Shown: in pieces, positions 21,266 through 30,631 of the stretch | Numbering within the stretch: position 1 is the first letter of the stretch | How the letters are laid out: the number at the start of each line of letters is the position of its first letter | Assembly: GCA_963556695.1 (NCBI GenBank) | Contig: CAUWAG010000020.1 | Span: forward strand, 4,836,001 to 4,900,000 | Length of the DNA stretch: 64,000 bases | Source: Anthostomella pinea | Taxonomy: Eukaryota > Ascomycota > Sordariomycetes > Xylariales > Xylariaceae | Reading direction: 5' to 3' | Position numbers and translations under genes: made by a program | Notes under the pieces: generated by a model | The model's input: the letters and a program-made list of their open reading frames with translations, nothing else | Told to the model about the DNA's origin: nothing | Database searches by the model: none

Positions 21266-22753
21266 CTAGTTGACGATCGTACTCCCTACCACTCTCTTCG
21301 CCTCAGTGATCACATCATACCCATAGGCATACATCCTTGCCGCAGGTGTCCTCATGTCCTTGAGGTCTTGGTCAGGCACGACACCCTTTGCTCTCGCCCT
21401 ATACCCTTCTTCGCCCAGCTCGGCGAGCTCTTTCTTCCAGGCTGCTGTCATGGCTCCCCATATCTGGTCTCGTTTCTCTTGCTCTGGCCCGTTTTCCATG
21501 GTGAATAACCGTGCATTCCCGAAAGCCATACGTCGGATGTTCTCCATGCGTGCTTGCCTGAAGGAGCTGAAAGCGCGCATGCGCTGGGCGAGATGCCGAG
21601 ATTCCCTGAGGGTGGTCGGGTCGAGGAACTCTGCGAGCGCTGCGGCGTCTTCGAGGGCTTGGGCTGCGCCTTGTCCCGCGTGCGGTACGATGGCGTGGGC
21701 GGCGTCACCCACCAGCACGAACTTTCCGCTCTTGCTGACGTAGCTCGGAATGGGTGGCACATCGCCCAGCGTCCACTTCGCACAGCTGTCGACGAGCGAC
21801 CAGCACTTCCTCACCAACGGACACCACTTGGTCAGGTGCTGCCGTACTTCGTCGAGGTCACCGGGCTGGTTCCACTTTCCCACCTCTGCTTCGCTGGGGC
21901 GTACAACGCAGAGCAAAATATTGTACCGCTCACCGCCTGCGACAGGGTAGCCTAGGACCGCGCGACCAGGCCCGACCCAGGCTACCGACTGAAGTCCGAC
22001 CATCAGATCGGCAGTCTCGGGGTCTTGCAGCATCTTCTCCTTGGGAATCAAGGCGCGGAAGGCATCTTCCGAAAACGCTCGGGCTTCGATGTCTGTCAGT
22101 GTTTTGCGACTCCGCGACCGAATGCCGTCTGCGCCGATGATGAGGTCGGCCGTGAGCTTCGTCCCATCTCCTGGGATGCTCATTGTGCCTTCTTCGGCAT
22201 CTATGTCGCTCACAGCGCACCCAAAGCGGATTACCACTCCAGCATCAAGAGCCGCCTTGGCCAGCAGAGCCTGCAAGTCGGGCCGGTAGATTACCCATTG
22301 CGGGAAGCCGTACTCCCACTCGGTAACCGGGTTATGTGCGACCTCGCGAATGACCTCGTTGCTGTATCTTCTGACATGGTTAACCTTTGGCTGGTTGACG
22401 ACCTTGAGGAAGTCATCCTGCAGACCCCAATGATAGATGACACGGGTTGCGTTCGAGTACAGCTGCAGACCAGCGCCAAACTCGGATAGCTTGTCGTTGG
22501 ACTCGTAGACGGTGACACTGTGGCCTTTACGTCGGAGGGAGAGGGCACAGGCGAGGCCTGCTATCCCGGCGCCGATGATCTTGATATCCAGGCGGAGCTG
22601 ATCTTGGGGGCCCATGATGTGTATGGTTGAAAGAATCAGCCGGGCAGCGTAAAGGGGAGCGGCAGTGCGAGATTGAGGGCCGAAGTGTGTGTGAATGCAT
22701 CTCTGCGGGCCTGACGGGAAATGTCTCAGGGTATTCTTAAACAGGTGTTTCAT
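21266..22753 (-). CDS. FAD-dependent monooxygenase, salicylate hydroxylase-like
   Basis: The 495-residue product belongs to the group A flavoprotein hydroxylases, which use NAD(P)H and O2 to hydroxylate aromatic substrates. Visible motifs are the Rossmann fold IIGAGIAGLACAL (~60), the DG motif GADGIRSRSRK (~210) and the GD motif LVGDAAHAIVPHAGQG (~350), in the usual order and spacing. Length and the lack of introns are normal. The first 46 residues are basic and Ser/Thr/His-rich. They could be a mitochondrial presequence, or translation may start at Met47 (22615), just before the conserved core. The substrate cannot be told from sequence. The gene is the first intact one right of the transposon compartment and looks undamaged. 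Confidence 0.88.
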   Translation of the reverse strand: MKHLFKNTLRHFPSGPQRCIHTHFGPQSRTAAPLYAARLILSTIHIMGPQDQLRLDIKIIGAGIAGLACALSLRRKGHSVTVYESNDKLSEFGAGLQLYSNATRVIYHWGLQDDFLKVVNQPKVNHVRRYSNEVIREVAHNPVTEWEYGFPQWVIYRPDLQALLAKAALDAGVVIRFGCAVSDIDAEEGTMSIPGDGTKLTADLIIGADGIRSRSRKTLTDIEARAFSEDAFRALIPKEKMLQDPETADLMVGLQSVAWVGPGRAVLGYPVAGGERYNILLCVVRPSEAEVGKWNQPGDLDEVRQHLTKWCPLVRKCWSLVDSCAKWTLGDVPPIPSYVSKSGKFVLVGDAAHAIVPHAGQGAAQALEDAAALAEFLDPTTLRESRHLAQRMRAFSSFRQARMENIRRMAFGNARLFTMENGPEQEKRDQIWGAMTAAWKKELAELGEEGYRARAKGVVPDQDLKDMRTPAARMYAYGYDVITEAKRVVGSTIVN

Positions 22754-23362
22754 GATAATGGTTAGCGGTGTGACGGGGACCTCTTGGGTGCCGTACTTTG
22801 CCTGTTAAGAACACGCAAAGTTCTGATCTATAATTATCTGCTGTGGTGATAGGTAGAACTTTACGCATTGGGAACTTTTTCCAGATCCATACATACCCCC
22901 AGGCATGTGGAACCGCTGACTATTTGCCACCTGGGCATCCTGGTACTTGCTCACGTGGATGTACCTTTCGCTTTCGCTGTTCGCGCATCTTACGTCCGGC
23001 CTACTGCCCTTGGTTTGTTAACTGGTTGGTTGGCTGGGGGTTGCAAGTGGGCAGGTGGGTGAGTCTCTCAAGGGCGGCAGTTCTATGTGTTAGGGCAGCC
23101 GCAGACACTCCACGCTGCATGATCGGTGCATGATCGGAGTTGATGGACCGCCCGGGCTTGTTCTGTCGGAGTATTAAGCAAAAAATTGTCAATGTTAAGT
23201 TTACAACCTACCACAATTGGAATCTGCAGGAAAGCTCGTAGTAGTTAACATCTTCGATAAAATCACAGTAACTTCCCACAGTCCGGCTAGCAACAAAGCG
23301 TGCCGCGTGCTAATTCATCCGAAGAAAAGCCCCGAGCTCTTTCTTCTGTCAACCTATTCGAA
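22754..23362. other. Intergenic region between divergent genes
   Basis: About 600 bp separate the divergently oriented monooxygenase and GNAT genes and should hold both promoters. I recognise no specific site. Confidence 0.4.
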
Positions 23363-24167
23363 ATGGCCGAGAGCGAGGTCCCGGCTGGTTACACCCTGCT
23401 CGAGGGCTACCCCTCGGTCGACGACTACGTCCACCTCCGCGCGGCGTCGGGCCTGACGCTCAGGAGCGCCGACGCAGGCGGCGGCGGCCCTCCGGGGCAG
23501 CTGGTATGGGGTCTGGGCCGCCGAGGAGTCGGATCCCGGCGCGGCTGTCGCCATGGGGCGGATCATTGGTGACGGTGGGGTGAGCTACTTCATGTTATAT
23601 TGTGACCTGTTCAATGTCATCTTGCGCGCAGATGTGGCCTGTTTCGATGTTTTGATATGGCCAGTCTAGACCATGATGCTTGAAACAGTGTCTTGTGGCC
23701 TAGGTAGTCTGTCTTGGAAAGGGAAGTACTAGCTAACATACGATGATGCCATAGTGGTATTTCCTGATAGCGGACATGGCGACACTCCCCAAGCACCGCC
23801 GCAAGGGTCTAGCCGATGTCATACTCAAGAGGCTGTTGGCGAGAATCAAGAGTCACGCGGCCAAGGGCAGTACGTGTTTCCCGGCGGCAGTTGACGATTT
23901 TCATTTTCTCGTCGCCTTGGTGAAGCAAAATACATGACTGAATCTTGCGATGTTATTACAGCCGCATACGTCACGTTGGGTGCAGATGTGCCGGGTCGTC
24001 GACTCTACGAGAGGAACGGGTTCAAGGACACTATGCCAAAGGAGATGGGCAGTAAGTGAAACACCCGAAACGCCCACTCTTTCCTTCTACTTCTATCACT
24101 TCTCGGCTTGCGAAGCTAACGTGATCATGTCGCAGTGAGCTTGAAAACCGAGGATGCAGGTCAGTAG
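23363..24167 (+). pseudogene. GNAT-family N-acetyltransferase with a 1-nt frameshift
   Basis: The predicted spliced gene has four exons: 23363-23579, 23755-23869, 23962-24051 and 24136-24167, with GT-AG introns of 175, 92 and 84 bp and consistent phases. The product starts MAESEVPAGYTLLEGYPS. It has the GNAT core after exon junction 1 (WYFLIADMATLPKHRRKG, an acetyl-CoA-binding loop of the R/Q-x-x-G-x-G/A type) and ends with LYERNGFKDTMPKEMG. Within exon 1 the frame breaks at about 23471-23475: upstream codons read ...LTLRSAD and the conserved QAAAALRGSWYGVW follows one base out of phase. Removing one base would restore the frame. This may be a real inactivating insertion or a sequence error. 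The adjacent GC-rich GCGGCGGCGG run makes slippage plausible. Confidence 0.72.
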
Positions 24168-24712
24168 ATGTGTGGGCTTAGAAAGACCACGGTTGGAGTA
24201 CTTCGGGTCGAGATGGGCTTTTCCCCTGCCGTCATGCCATATTTCCTTTGAGGAAGATGAAAAAGTTCTATAGAGCCGTCGTTGGAACTAGAGTGGGCGG
24301 TGTAGCCTCGTTACTAGTTATAACGTAAAAGAAAAGTGAGGCTATATCGTCTGCCAATCAACATCGCTAGAAACGACTGTGCATGTAGCGGCAAGGTCCT
24401 CTCTTTGGCTGCAGGCAAAGTCTAAGCCCTGCTGAGGGCAGGGACTTTCCCCGCGCCCCATTGGATATTTTGAGTGTTGCCCAATTGCAAGCTTCAAGAT
24501 GGTCATCTCAGCTTACCTTGAGGTTGATTGCTTGCTGGTTGGGCAAAGTCGTCGCAAAGCCACTGCGGTGCTTTCCACGTGGTTGAGAAAGCTGAAGTCC
24601 TTGAGCCTTGCCGTCTTGCTCCAGTGAAATCACGTCTAGTATTGTACTCTCCTCCATTACCCTATATACGAATGTGCAGAACACAACCGCTGCCTGCACT
24701 ACGCCGCCGTTC
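24168..24712. other. Intergenic region
   Basis: About 550 bp between the acetyltransferase and the HET-domain gene. No recognised feature. Confidence 0.35.
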
Positions 24713-26166
24713 ATGGAGCCTTTCTAGTACACTCCTCTCCTGCCAGGCGAAATCAGACTGCTCTATTCAACGATTGGAAACGATGTGGCTACATGGTCTC
24801 TCAAGACTGTGCCGCTGTACGGCCTCGCTGCCCGGGAGGCACTCGAGTTCGACGCCCTCTCCTACACATGGGGAGATCTGACGCACACGTTCGAGTTTGT
24901 ATGCAGTGGCCGAGAACTTCGAATCCATCAAAATCTCCATGACGCGCTCCCATATCTCGCCAGTCGACGAAGCGCTCGCCCGATTTGGGTCGATGCAGTA
25001 TGCATAAACCAAGAGGATGAGGAGGAGAAGATGTCTCAAGTCCGCCAGATGGATAGGCTCTACCGTCAAGCATCGCATGTCTGGGTGTGGCTTGGATGCT
25101 CAAGTCACGCGGCGGAGGCCATTTCACTCTTGCCCAGAATTGATACAATTTGCCGTGAATTCGAAGCGGCACCCAATCCCCTGGGTCAGTATCCTACGAC
25201 GGCCTCTGTGGGACTGCCTGCCCATCTTTCGTCCCCAATCTGGTCTGCCATATATCACATCATCTGCAATCCCTGGTTTTGTCGGGTGTGGACCATGCAG
25301 GAGGCCGCCCTTGCCAGAAACGCCTCATTCCTCGTCGGCCCTCATGAGATCTCCTGGGAAACACTTGAACGTGTAATGGAGGTAGCGTTCAAGCTGGAAA
25401 GATTACGTGATGCTGACAAGAGGAAGCCCGATGTCGTGCGCGCTCTCGAGAACCGGGGTGTATTCACGATCAGGTGGCTGACGCAAGGACGAGGCCGATT
25501 AGATGTGGAGGTTGGCATGAAAGCATCTATGCCAAGGCATCTCATCCGCGTCGTCTACCACATGACCGGTAGTCATTACTGCTCAGACCCCCGTGACAGG
25601 GTTTGGGGTGTCCTTGGGTTTCTCGACGGACACCGCCCCGACGACATGGTATTGGAAAGTGGTCTTTCCGTGACTGAACTATACACTCAGCTTTCACGTT
25701 ATCTATTCACAAACGTGAAAATAGACAATACTTTTGGTGGCCGCTGCTAGACCGAGCGACTTTTGGGGGCAAGTGTGCCGGCCTGCCAAGCTGGTGCCCG
25801 GACTTCCATCACCGACTTGAAGATGAAACGGAAAGATGTGGCATCTGGCTACTAAATAAAAGATACAAGTGTGGCTACACTGCAAGCACGACCGAAGGCT
25901 CGGCGCGGCCGGGCGCATGCCTACAGGAGCTGGTACTTCGAGGTTGCGCGTTCGACACCGTTGACCGCGTGTATCCGATGTTGCCCCCAGAGATAAAACC
26001 GGGTAACCGTGCGCACAACTTCAATGTCTTCAAACTGTGGAAGGACGTTGGAGATGGCGCTATTGACCCGGGCGGGGGCGGCCACTCAGAAGTGGAGATG
26101 ATGAACTCCAAACTTCCCCTTTTGCCCCTTTTCTCCTTGAGTTGTCATCCTTCTTTCTACCTCTAA
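24713..26166 (+). pseudogene. HET-domain (heterokaryon incompatibility) gene, broken
   Basis: The frame encodes a HET domain: LPGEIRLL, then FDALSYTWGD, then RPIWVDAVCINQEDEEEK with VWVWLG, all in family order, followed by the usual RVWTMQEAAL segment. HET proteins trigger cell death on non-self recognition. The natural ATG seems to be 24713, but codon 5 is TAG (24725-24727) directly before the conserved N-terminus. A CAG-to-TAG change is the simplest reading. Near 25729-25735 the frame also shifts by one base: the first frame ends TGC TAG at ~25750, while the adjacent frame continues with conserved-looking text (WWPLLDRATFGGKCAGLPSW, then a Cys/Trp-rich part) to 26166. The true C-terminus is unclear. 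Both defects together argue for a pseudogene. Confidence 0.75.
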
Positions 26167-26575
26167 GTGCTGGCAAACAGAGTACGCTCTGTCTGCGAAG
26201 ACGTCTTCTTCGCTTTGACTCTAATGAATGTCTTACCACAGAATCCATAAAGTTGTAGTCTTCTTGAGGCATGTGGAGAGTTCGGCCTCGAGTCTTTGAC
26301 TTATTGCTCAAGAACCCAAGCCGGGGTATCAAAATTCGGGTTCCATCACGTATATCGAGTGGACGGGCACGTCTACAACCCGACCAGATACAATGCATCT
26401 GTCGAAATCACTTGTTCTCACGCCACTAGCGTCGTTCATCCCCGGACTTGGTCGCTGTGCGCGCTTCCCAGTCTGTCTTCAACACAGGCGTCAGGTGACC
26501 ATCGGATAGCAAGCGTTACTTCATTCCCTACTTTCTACCAATGTCTCGTTTTATATGGCCGCCACTTCTGTCGCC
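26167..26575. other. Region after the HET pseudogene
   Basis: Only short open frames. This may be the decayed C-terminal part of the HET gene, but I find no convincing motif. Confidence 0.3.
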
Positions 26576-26848
26576 ATGGTCAACCATCGTGTCCAGCCAC
26601 TGGGAGCTGAATCGAGTTTCAAGTGAGTGGTCTTTGATATGTTAGCGAAAGACTGGGTACATGCATTCTACACTCGAAGCAAAGCTCCTCTGCTAACTCG
26701 CTCCTGAGAATGCAGCTACTATACCCCCGACAATTTGGTGATATTCACTGTTCTCCTTGACGGCTTCCGACGTAGTCTCCATCCTCCGGCCTGGACAGCA
26801 TGGGGTTCTGCGATGAACGCGTATCAGGAACGCAAAGCTGCCGCGTGA
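26576..26848 (+). CDS. Small hypothetical protein with one intron
   Basis: An ATG at 26576 opens 15 codons, then a GTGAGTGG donor (26623) and a GAATGCAG acceptor (26715) bound a 93-bp intron with a CTAAC branch-like word. The second exon (26716-26848) keeps the frame and gives a 59-residue product ending YQERKAAA. Phase agreement and good splice signals are the only support. I recognise no family. It could be the last exons of a longer gene or a decayed tail of the HET gene. Confidence 0.3.
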
Positions 26849-27089
26849 GGAATCCTCCAGTCATCATCTGCCCATCATACGAGTGACTCGATTCTACTCC
26901 TCCAATGGCACCAACTGCCTGTGGCTATTCCACTGAAACCCGGGTGGCGTCACTGGCTGCTTCCCACCGTGCTGTTCCACAGAGGTCAGTTGACAGTTCC
27001 TTTATTCGTATCTGGGAGTGTAGGGTGGGCCTTGGCAACTCACCTGATACACGACAACATCATTCCATGAGAGGCAACGAGACGACCTC
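26849..27089. other. Intergenic
   Basis: No recognisable feature in about 240 bp. Confidence 0.3.
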
Positions 27090-27608
27090 CTAAGCAGTGA
27101 GCGACTGTCGATAAATGTACTCGTCCAGGAAATAGTAAGACATCCAAAGCACATGGGGCATATGCGCTGGCTTCTCGCTGGGACGCCTTCGCAGCTCCAT
27201 ATCCGGGATCCAACGCTCCGAGCGCTGGAGTGAGTCTTCGGGCTCGTCGTCGGACATCAAGATGTCATCCATGAACTTTTCTGTCTTTGGGGTGTTTCGC
27301 TTGCGGTTCTTCCTGCCCTTCCTGGCCATCCTCGGTGACTTGGCTGTGATGGGGGATGGCTGGCCTAGAGCAGACCCCATCCCAAGAAGGCCGGATTTAT
27401 CCAGCCAAACGTCGTCGGGATTCATGGCGTCGACTTTCTTGTTGAGCATTGCCTTGAGGTTCTTCTTGATTTTCTTCGCGGCATGGCCCCGAGGCTTGCC
27501 GGTGAAGTTGGGCGCTGGGTTGCCCTTGGGTTTCTGGACGCCATCTCTGACCGCTCTTCGAGGTTGGTTGCGGGTTGGCGAGTCCGGGGCCTTCTTGGTT
27601 TTTGCCAT
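27090..27608 (-). CDS. Small basic hypothetical protein
   Basis: An intronless frame of 172 codons (from the second of two adjacent Met codons) encodes a very Lys/Arg-rich, Pro-containing, low-complexity protein. Basic clusters such as KKIKKNLK and RKGRKNRKR look like nuclear or nucleolar targeting signals. An acidic patch (DDILMSDDEPEDS) follows, and the C-terminus is hydrophobic/aromatic (LWMSYYFLDEYIY). No domain is recognised. The composition is not that of a random frame, but conservation is needed to prove it is a gene. Confidence 0.45.
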   Translation of the reverse strand: MAKTKKAPDSPTRNQPRRAVRDGVQKPKGNPAPNFTGKPRGHAAKKIKKNLKAMLNKKVDAMNPDDVWLDKSGLLGMGSALGQPSPITAKSPRMARKGRKNRKRNTPKTEKFMDDILMSDDEPEDSLQRSERWIPDMELRRRPSEKPAHMPHVLWMSYYFLDEYIYRQSLTA

Positions 27609-27611
27609 CAC

Positions 27612-28583
27612 TGAGGAAATGCTGTGTCTACTACGGTAATTGTATGTGGATTCGGTGAGCGTCCCGAATTGCCCTCATAATAGTACGAGCGCGAGGTGGA
27701 AAGCTCATCAATGAGCAGTAGACTCAATGCACAGGATCACTGGACGACACCAGAAAGGAATCGAGGACAAGACCTGGTTGGGTTCCTCGATCTGACTTCA
27801 GGCAAAGAAAATCGGACAGTTCTAGGTCCCTCAGCCAACATGATGTCTGGGCTCGACCTCTTTGTTCCCTCAGCGAGGTTTGTGCGACCAAGCACAGGAA
27901 CCAACAATTGCACGCATGGCTTGGCATAGCTATAGGCTATAGCCTGACTGTAACATATCTGATAGTCTGAAGCCCTGGGTACTGCGATTTTTATACTCCC
28001 TGGTTTCCACGAATCGCGACAGGTTATTCAGCTGGTTGGAAGGTTTAAGAGGGAGCGAGGTGTCAGTTCTGACGCCATAGAGCTGTGATCTCTGGCCAGA
28101 CTAGGCCACACCAGGTGTTCCTCATCTCGCAAGCAAGGAGTACCAGGATTCATATCTTTATATTCCCTTAGAGTATCTTATTTCTCTAGCTAATGCCTCA
28201 CTTGCTCAAACTGGAACAAAGTCGTACATAAGACCGCAGCAGATGGGGTACGAGGGCTCGAAGCTTTCACGGACCACCACGGGACCAAACCCTTCCACTG
28301 ACCTACGCACGTTAGACTCTCGTCTCCTGTCCTTCTTTGATTGCTTTGATATGTCTCTCTGCCCGAATCTCATTGTGCTGTTTCGAGTACTGCTCGACCG
28401 GCATAGACAAAGAATAGCGCAGATAGGTGTCATGCCTTTGAAAGGAAGCGAAGTGGAAGTCCTGCGCCAATTTACAGCATCGCTCATTCTTGCTTTCCGG
28501 AGCAGCCAATTGGACTGGAGAAGCGTCAACTCGGGTCAGAAGTCCAAGTCCTCTTCACTGAGCCGCCAGGAGCGCCACCAGCC
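27612..28583. other. Intergenic region upstream of the kinase
   Basis: About 970 bp with only overlapping short frames on both strands and no motif. It probably holds the kinase promoter and 5' UTR. Confidence 0.35.
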
Positions 28584-30068
28584 ATGTCTGATAGCGAATC
28601 CGAATACTGCCACAGCTTAGCGGGCAGCATCTGCGAAGAAAACTTCAGCGTTGCTCGGCGCGAGCCAGAAACAGAACCTGATCAACGTCAAAGATACGTC
28701 CGTCCCTGCTTCCTCGAAGACATCGAAGACATAGAGCTATACAGGACCGGCGGCTTACACCCAGTGAGCCTGTCCGACGTACTAGACGAGAGGTTCGAAG
28801 TCGTCTACAAGCTCGGAAGCGGCCGCACTGCCACAGTCTGGCTCTGCCTCGAACTCCAAACCAGGAAATGGCGAGCGGTCAAAGTGCATGCGGCGGCGCG
28901 GTCTTCAGCAGACAGCCCGGAGCTGAGACTGCTCGACGTTTTCCACGACAACGCGGTCATCGCAACGCAGCTGAAAGCAGCCCATGTTGCCATGTCCCTA
29001 GAGACGTTCTGGCTGGACGGACCGAATGGGAGACACCTCTGCTCCGTCATGTCTGTGTCGGGCCCGAGACTCTCCGACTGGCGAAGCTTCGCGCTCGGGG
29101 ACGTCGCTACGAGCATCAAAGAGATCTGCCATCAGATCACACAAGGTCTGCAGTTTCTGCACGGCCAGGGGATATGTCACGGTGACTTCCGGCCGCAGAA
29201 TGCACTCATGCAGCTCAAAGAAGGCGCCCTGGATCACCTTTGGAAGGACGAGGTCTTGGACATACTCCCGTTCCCTCACCGAGAGCAGGTCCTCACGACT
29301 GACGGGGAGCTCAGCTCGCACGCGCCAAAGTGGGTGTACGAGGGGCTTTGGTGGCCGGATGTAAAACACCTGGTATCAGATGACGATATCGCAATAATCG
29401 ATTTCGGAGAGGCCTTTGTATCATCTACGCCGCCCGGGTCCCTGAGCGTGCCGGGCAAGTACGCCGCTCCGGAGGTGGTATTTGGCGGTGTAGCGGGCAA
29501 GGCAAGTGATGTGTGGTCTCTGGCGTATACACTGATGGAAGTTCGACTTGGCGAGAGTCTACCAGACGATATCGAGGAGAACATCAAGCGCATGGAGCGC
29601 TTCGTCGGTCCGATACCGCTTCCGTACCAACCGGTCGCGAAGGAAATGCTGTATACGCATTTGATGAAGCAGTTAGAACAAGACGGGGAGGAATACAAGT
29701 CGAGGCCAAGACCCCCGAACGAAGTACCGTTAGATCATGGGAGGGAGCTGCCGCCCATCACCGCGTCACAGACAGACCTGATAGCAGCGGAGGCGGAGCA
29801 GGCCAATGCATCTCCCTACACCAATCAACTCGAGATTGCGCTGGGCGTCGAGCGCTTGGCCGAAGTGTTCGTCCCGGATGAGCGGCATCCAGCAGGTGAA
29901 GAGGGTACACTGGATACCACATCTCATCGCTTGCCGTCGGATGAGGTTGTCGCACTGGCGGATCTCCTTGGCAAGATGTTGAAGTACGACGCGGAGGATA
30001 GGACGAGTGCTGCCGAAGCTCTGGATCATCCGTGGTTTGGACAGACTCAGACTGATAATTTCTTCTGA
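28584..30068 (+). CDS. SRPK-like serine/threonine protein kinase
   Basis: The 494-residue, intronless product has the signature of fungal SR-protein-kinase relatives: an N-terminal lead-in (VRPCFLEDIEDIELYRTGGLHPV), a Gly-rich loop GSGRTATVW (~78-86), catalytic Lys in WRAVKV (residue 100), the catalytic loop ICHGDFRPQNAL with Asp201, DFG in IIDFGEAF (273), the PGKYAAPEVVFGG activation segment and SDVWSLAYTLMEV. The residue before the catalytic Asp is Gly (HGD, not HRD), common in SRPK-like kinases that do not need activation-loop phosphorylation. A long insert (~375-430) rich in Pro/Glu precedes the last lobe helix (DHPWFGQTQ). The likely role is phosphorylation of Arg/Ser-rich or related proteins. 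The substrate is unknown. Confidence 0.88.
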   Translation: MSDSESEYCHSLAGSICEENFSVARREPETEPDQRQRYVRPCFLEDIEDIELYRTGGLHPVSLSDVLDERFEVVYKLGSGRTATVWLCLELQTRKWRAVKVHAAARSSADSPELRLLDVFHDNAVIATQLKAAHVAMSLETFWLDGPNGRHLCSVMSVSGPRLSDWRSFALGDVATSIKEICHQITQGLQFLHGQGICHGDFRPQNALMQLKEGALDHLWKDEVLDILPFPHREQVLTTDGELSSHAPKWVYEGLWWPDVKHLVSDDDIAIIDFGEAFVSSTPPGSLSVPGKYAAPEVVFGGVAGKASDVWSLAYTLMEVRLGESLPDDIEENIKRMERFVGPIPLPYQPVAKEMLYTHLMKQLEQDGEEYKSRPRPPNEVPLDHGRELPPITASQTDLIAAEAEQANASPYTNQLEIALGVERLAEVFVPDERHPAGEEGTLDTTSHRLPSDEVVALADLLGKMLKYDAEDRTSAAEALDHPWFGQTQTDNFF

Positions 30069-30631
30069 AAAGTTCCGAGTCATTAGTGGCAGTTTTTGAC
30101 CCTTCCTTTTTGGTGGTTTATGCGGAATCATATTTCCAGCCCCTTGAGTCAGGGGCGCGGGACTCGAGCAGGGGAAGCCGGAATATGGGGCATATCCGTC
30201 GACCTCGAGCTGTTCCCGAGTGCGGGGATCCTGCTATAGTTGAGTTATGGGTTTCGAGAGTAATAATAGGAGTGCTGAACATACATCGCAGCAAGCGGGT
30301 GCCAGTGTCTGTGTGATTGCCATTGCCCTCATCGGATGTCCACCTGACGTACCATGATTCGACCACCGAAAGCACGCCGGTCGCCGCATTCAACAATACT
30401 TGTCATGTAGAAGATATCAGTCAAAAACATAAAACTCCATCACATTGTATTGTACAACATCGGCAAAACTGTCATCTATCCGTTTCCCTGCATTACACCC
30501 CCAGCGAACTCTGTGCAATCTGATCTTCCGATGTGCCCACGCCCAATCCTTCCCTGACACCCTGTTCCAGCCTCAAGATCGCTAAACCCAACGATTCAAG
30601 CCATAACTCATCGCGATTTAAAAGCCGTCGC
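30069..30631. other. Region between convergent genes
   Basis: About 560 bp between the ends of the kinase (+) and the coiled-coil/vWA-like gene (-). No feature is seen apart from presumed 3' UTRs. Confidence 0.4.

Noticed and set aside
26060..26398. 112-codon minus-strand frame, Arg-rich
   Set aside because: Antisense to the end of the HET pseudogene, with no motif.
28206..28620. Overlapping frames on both strands before the kinase
   Set aside because: No domain, no codon pattern, and they lie in the presumed 5' UTR/promoter.
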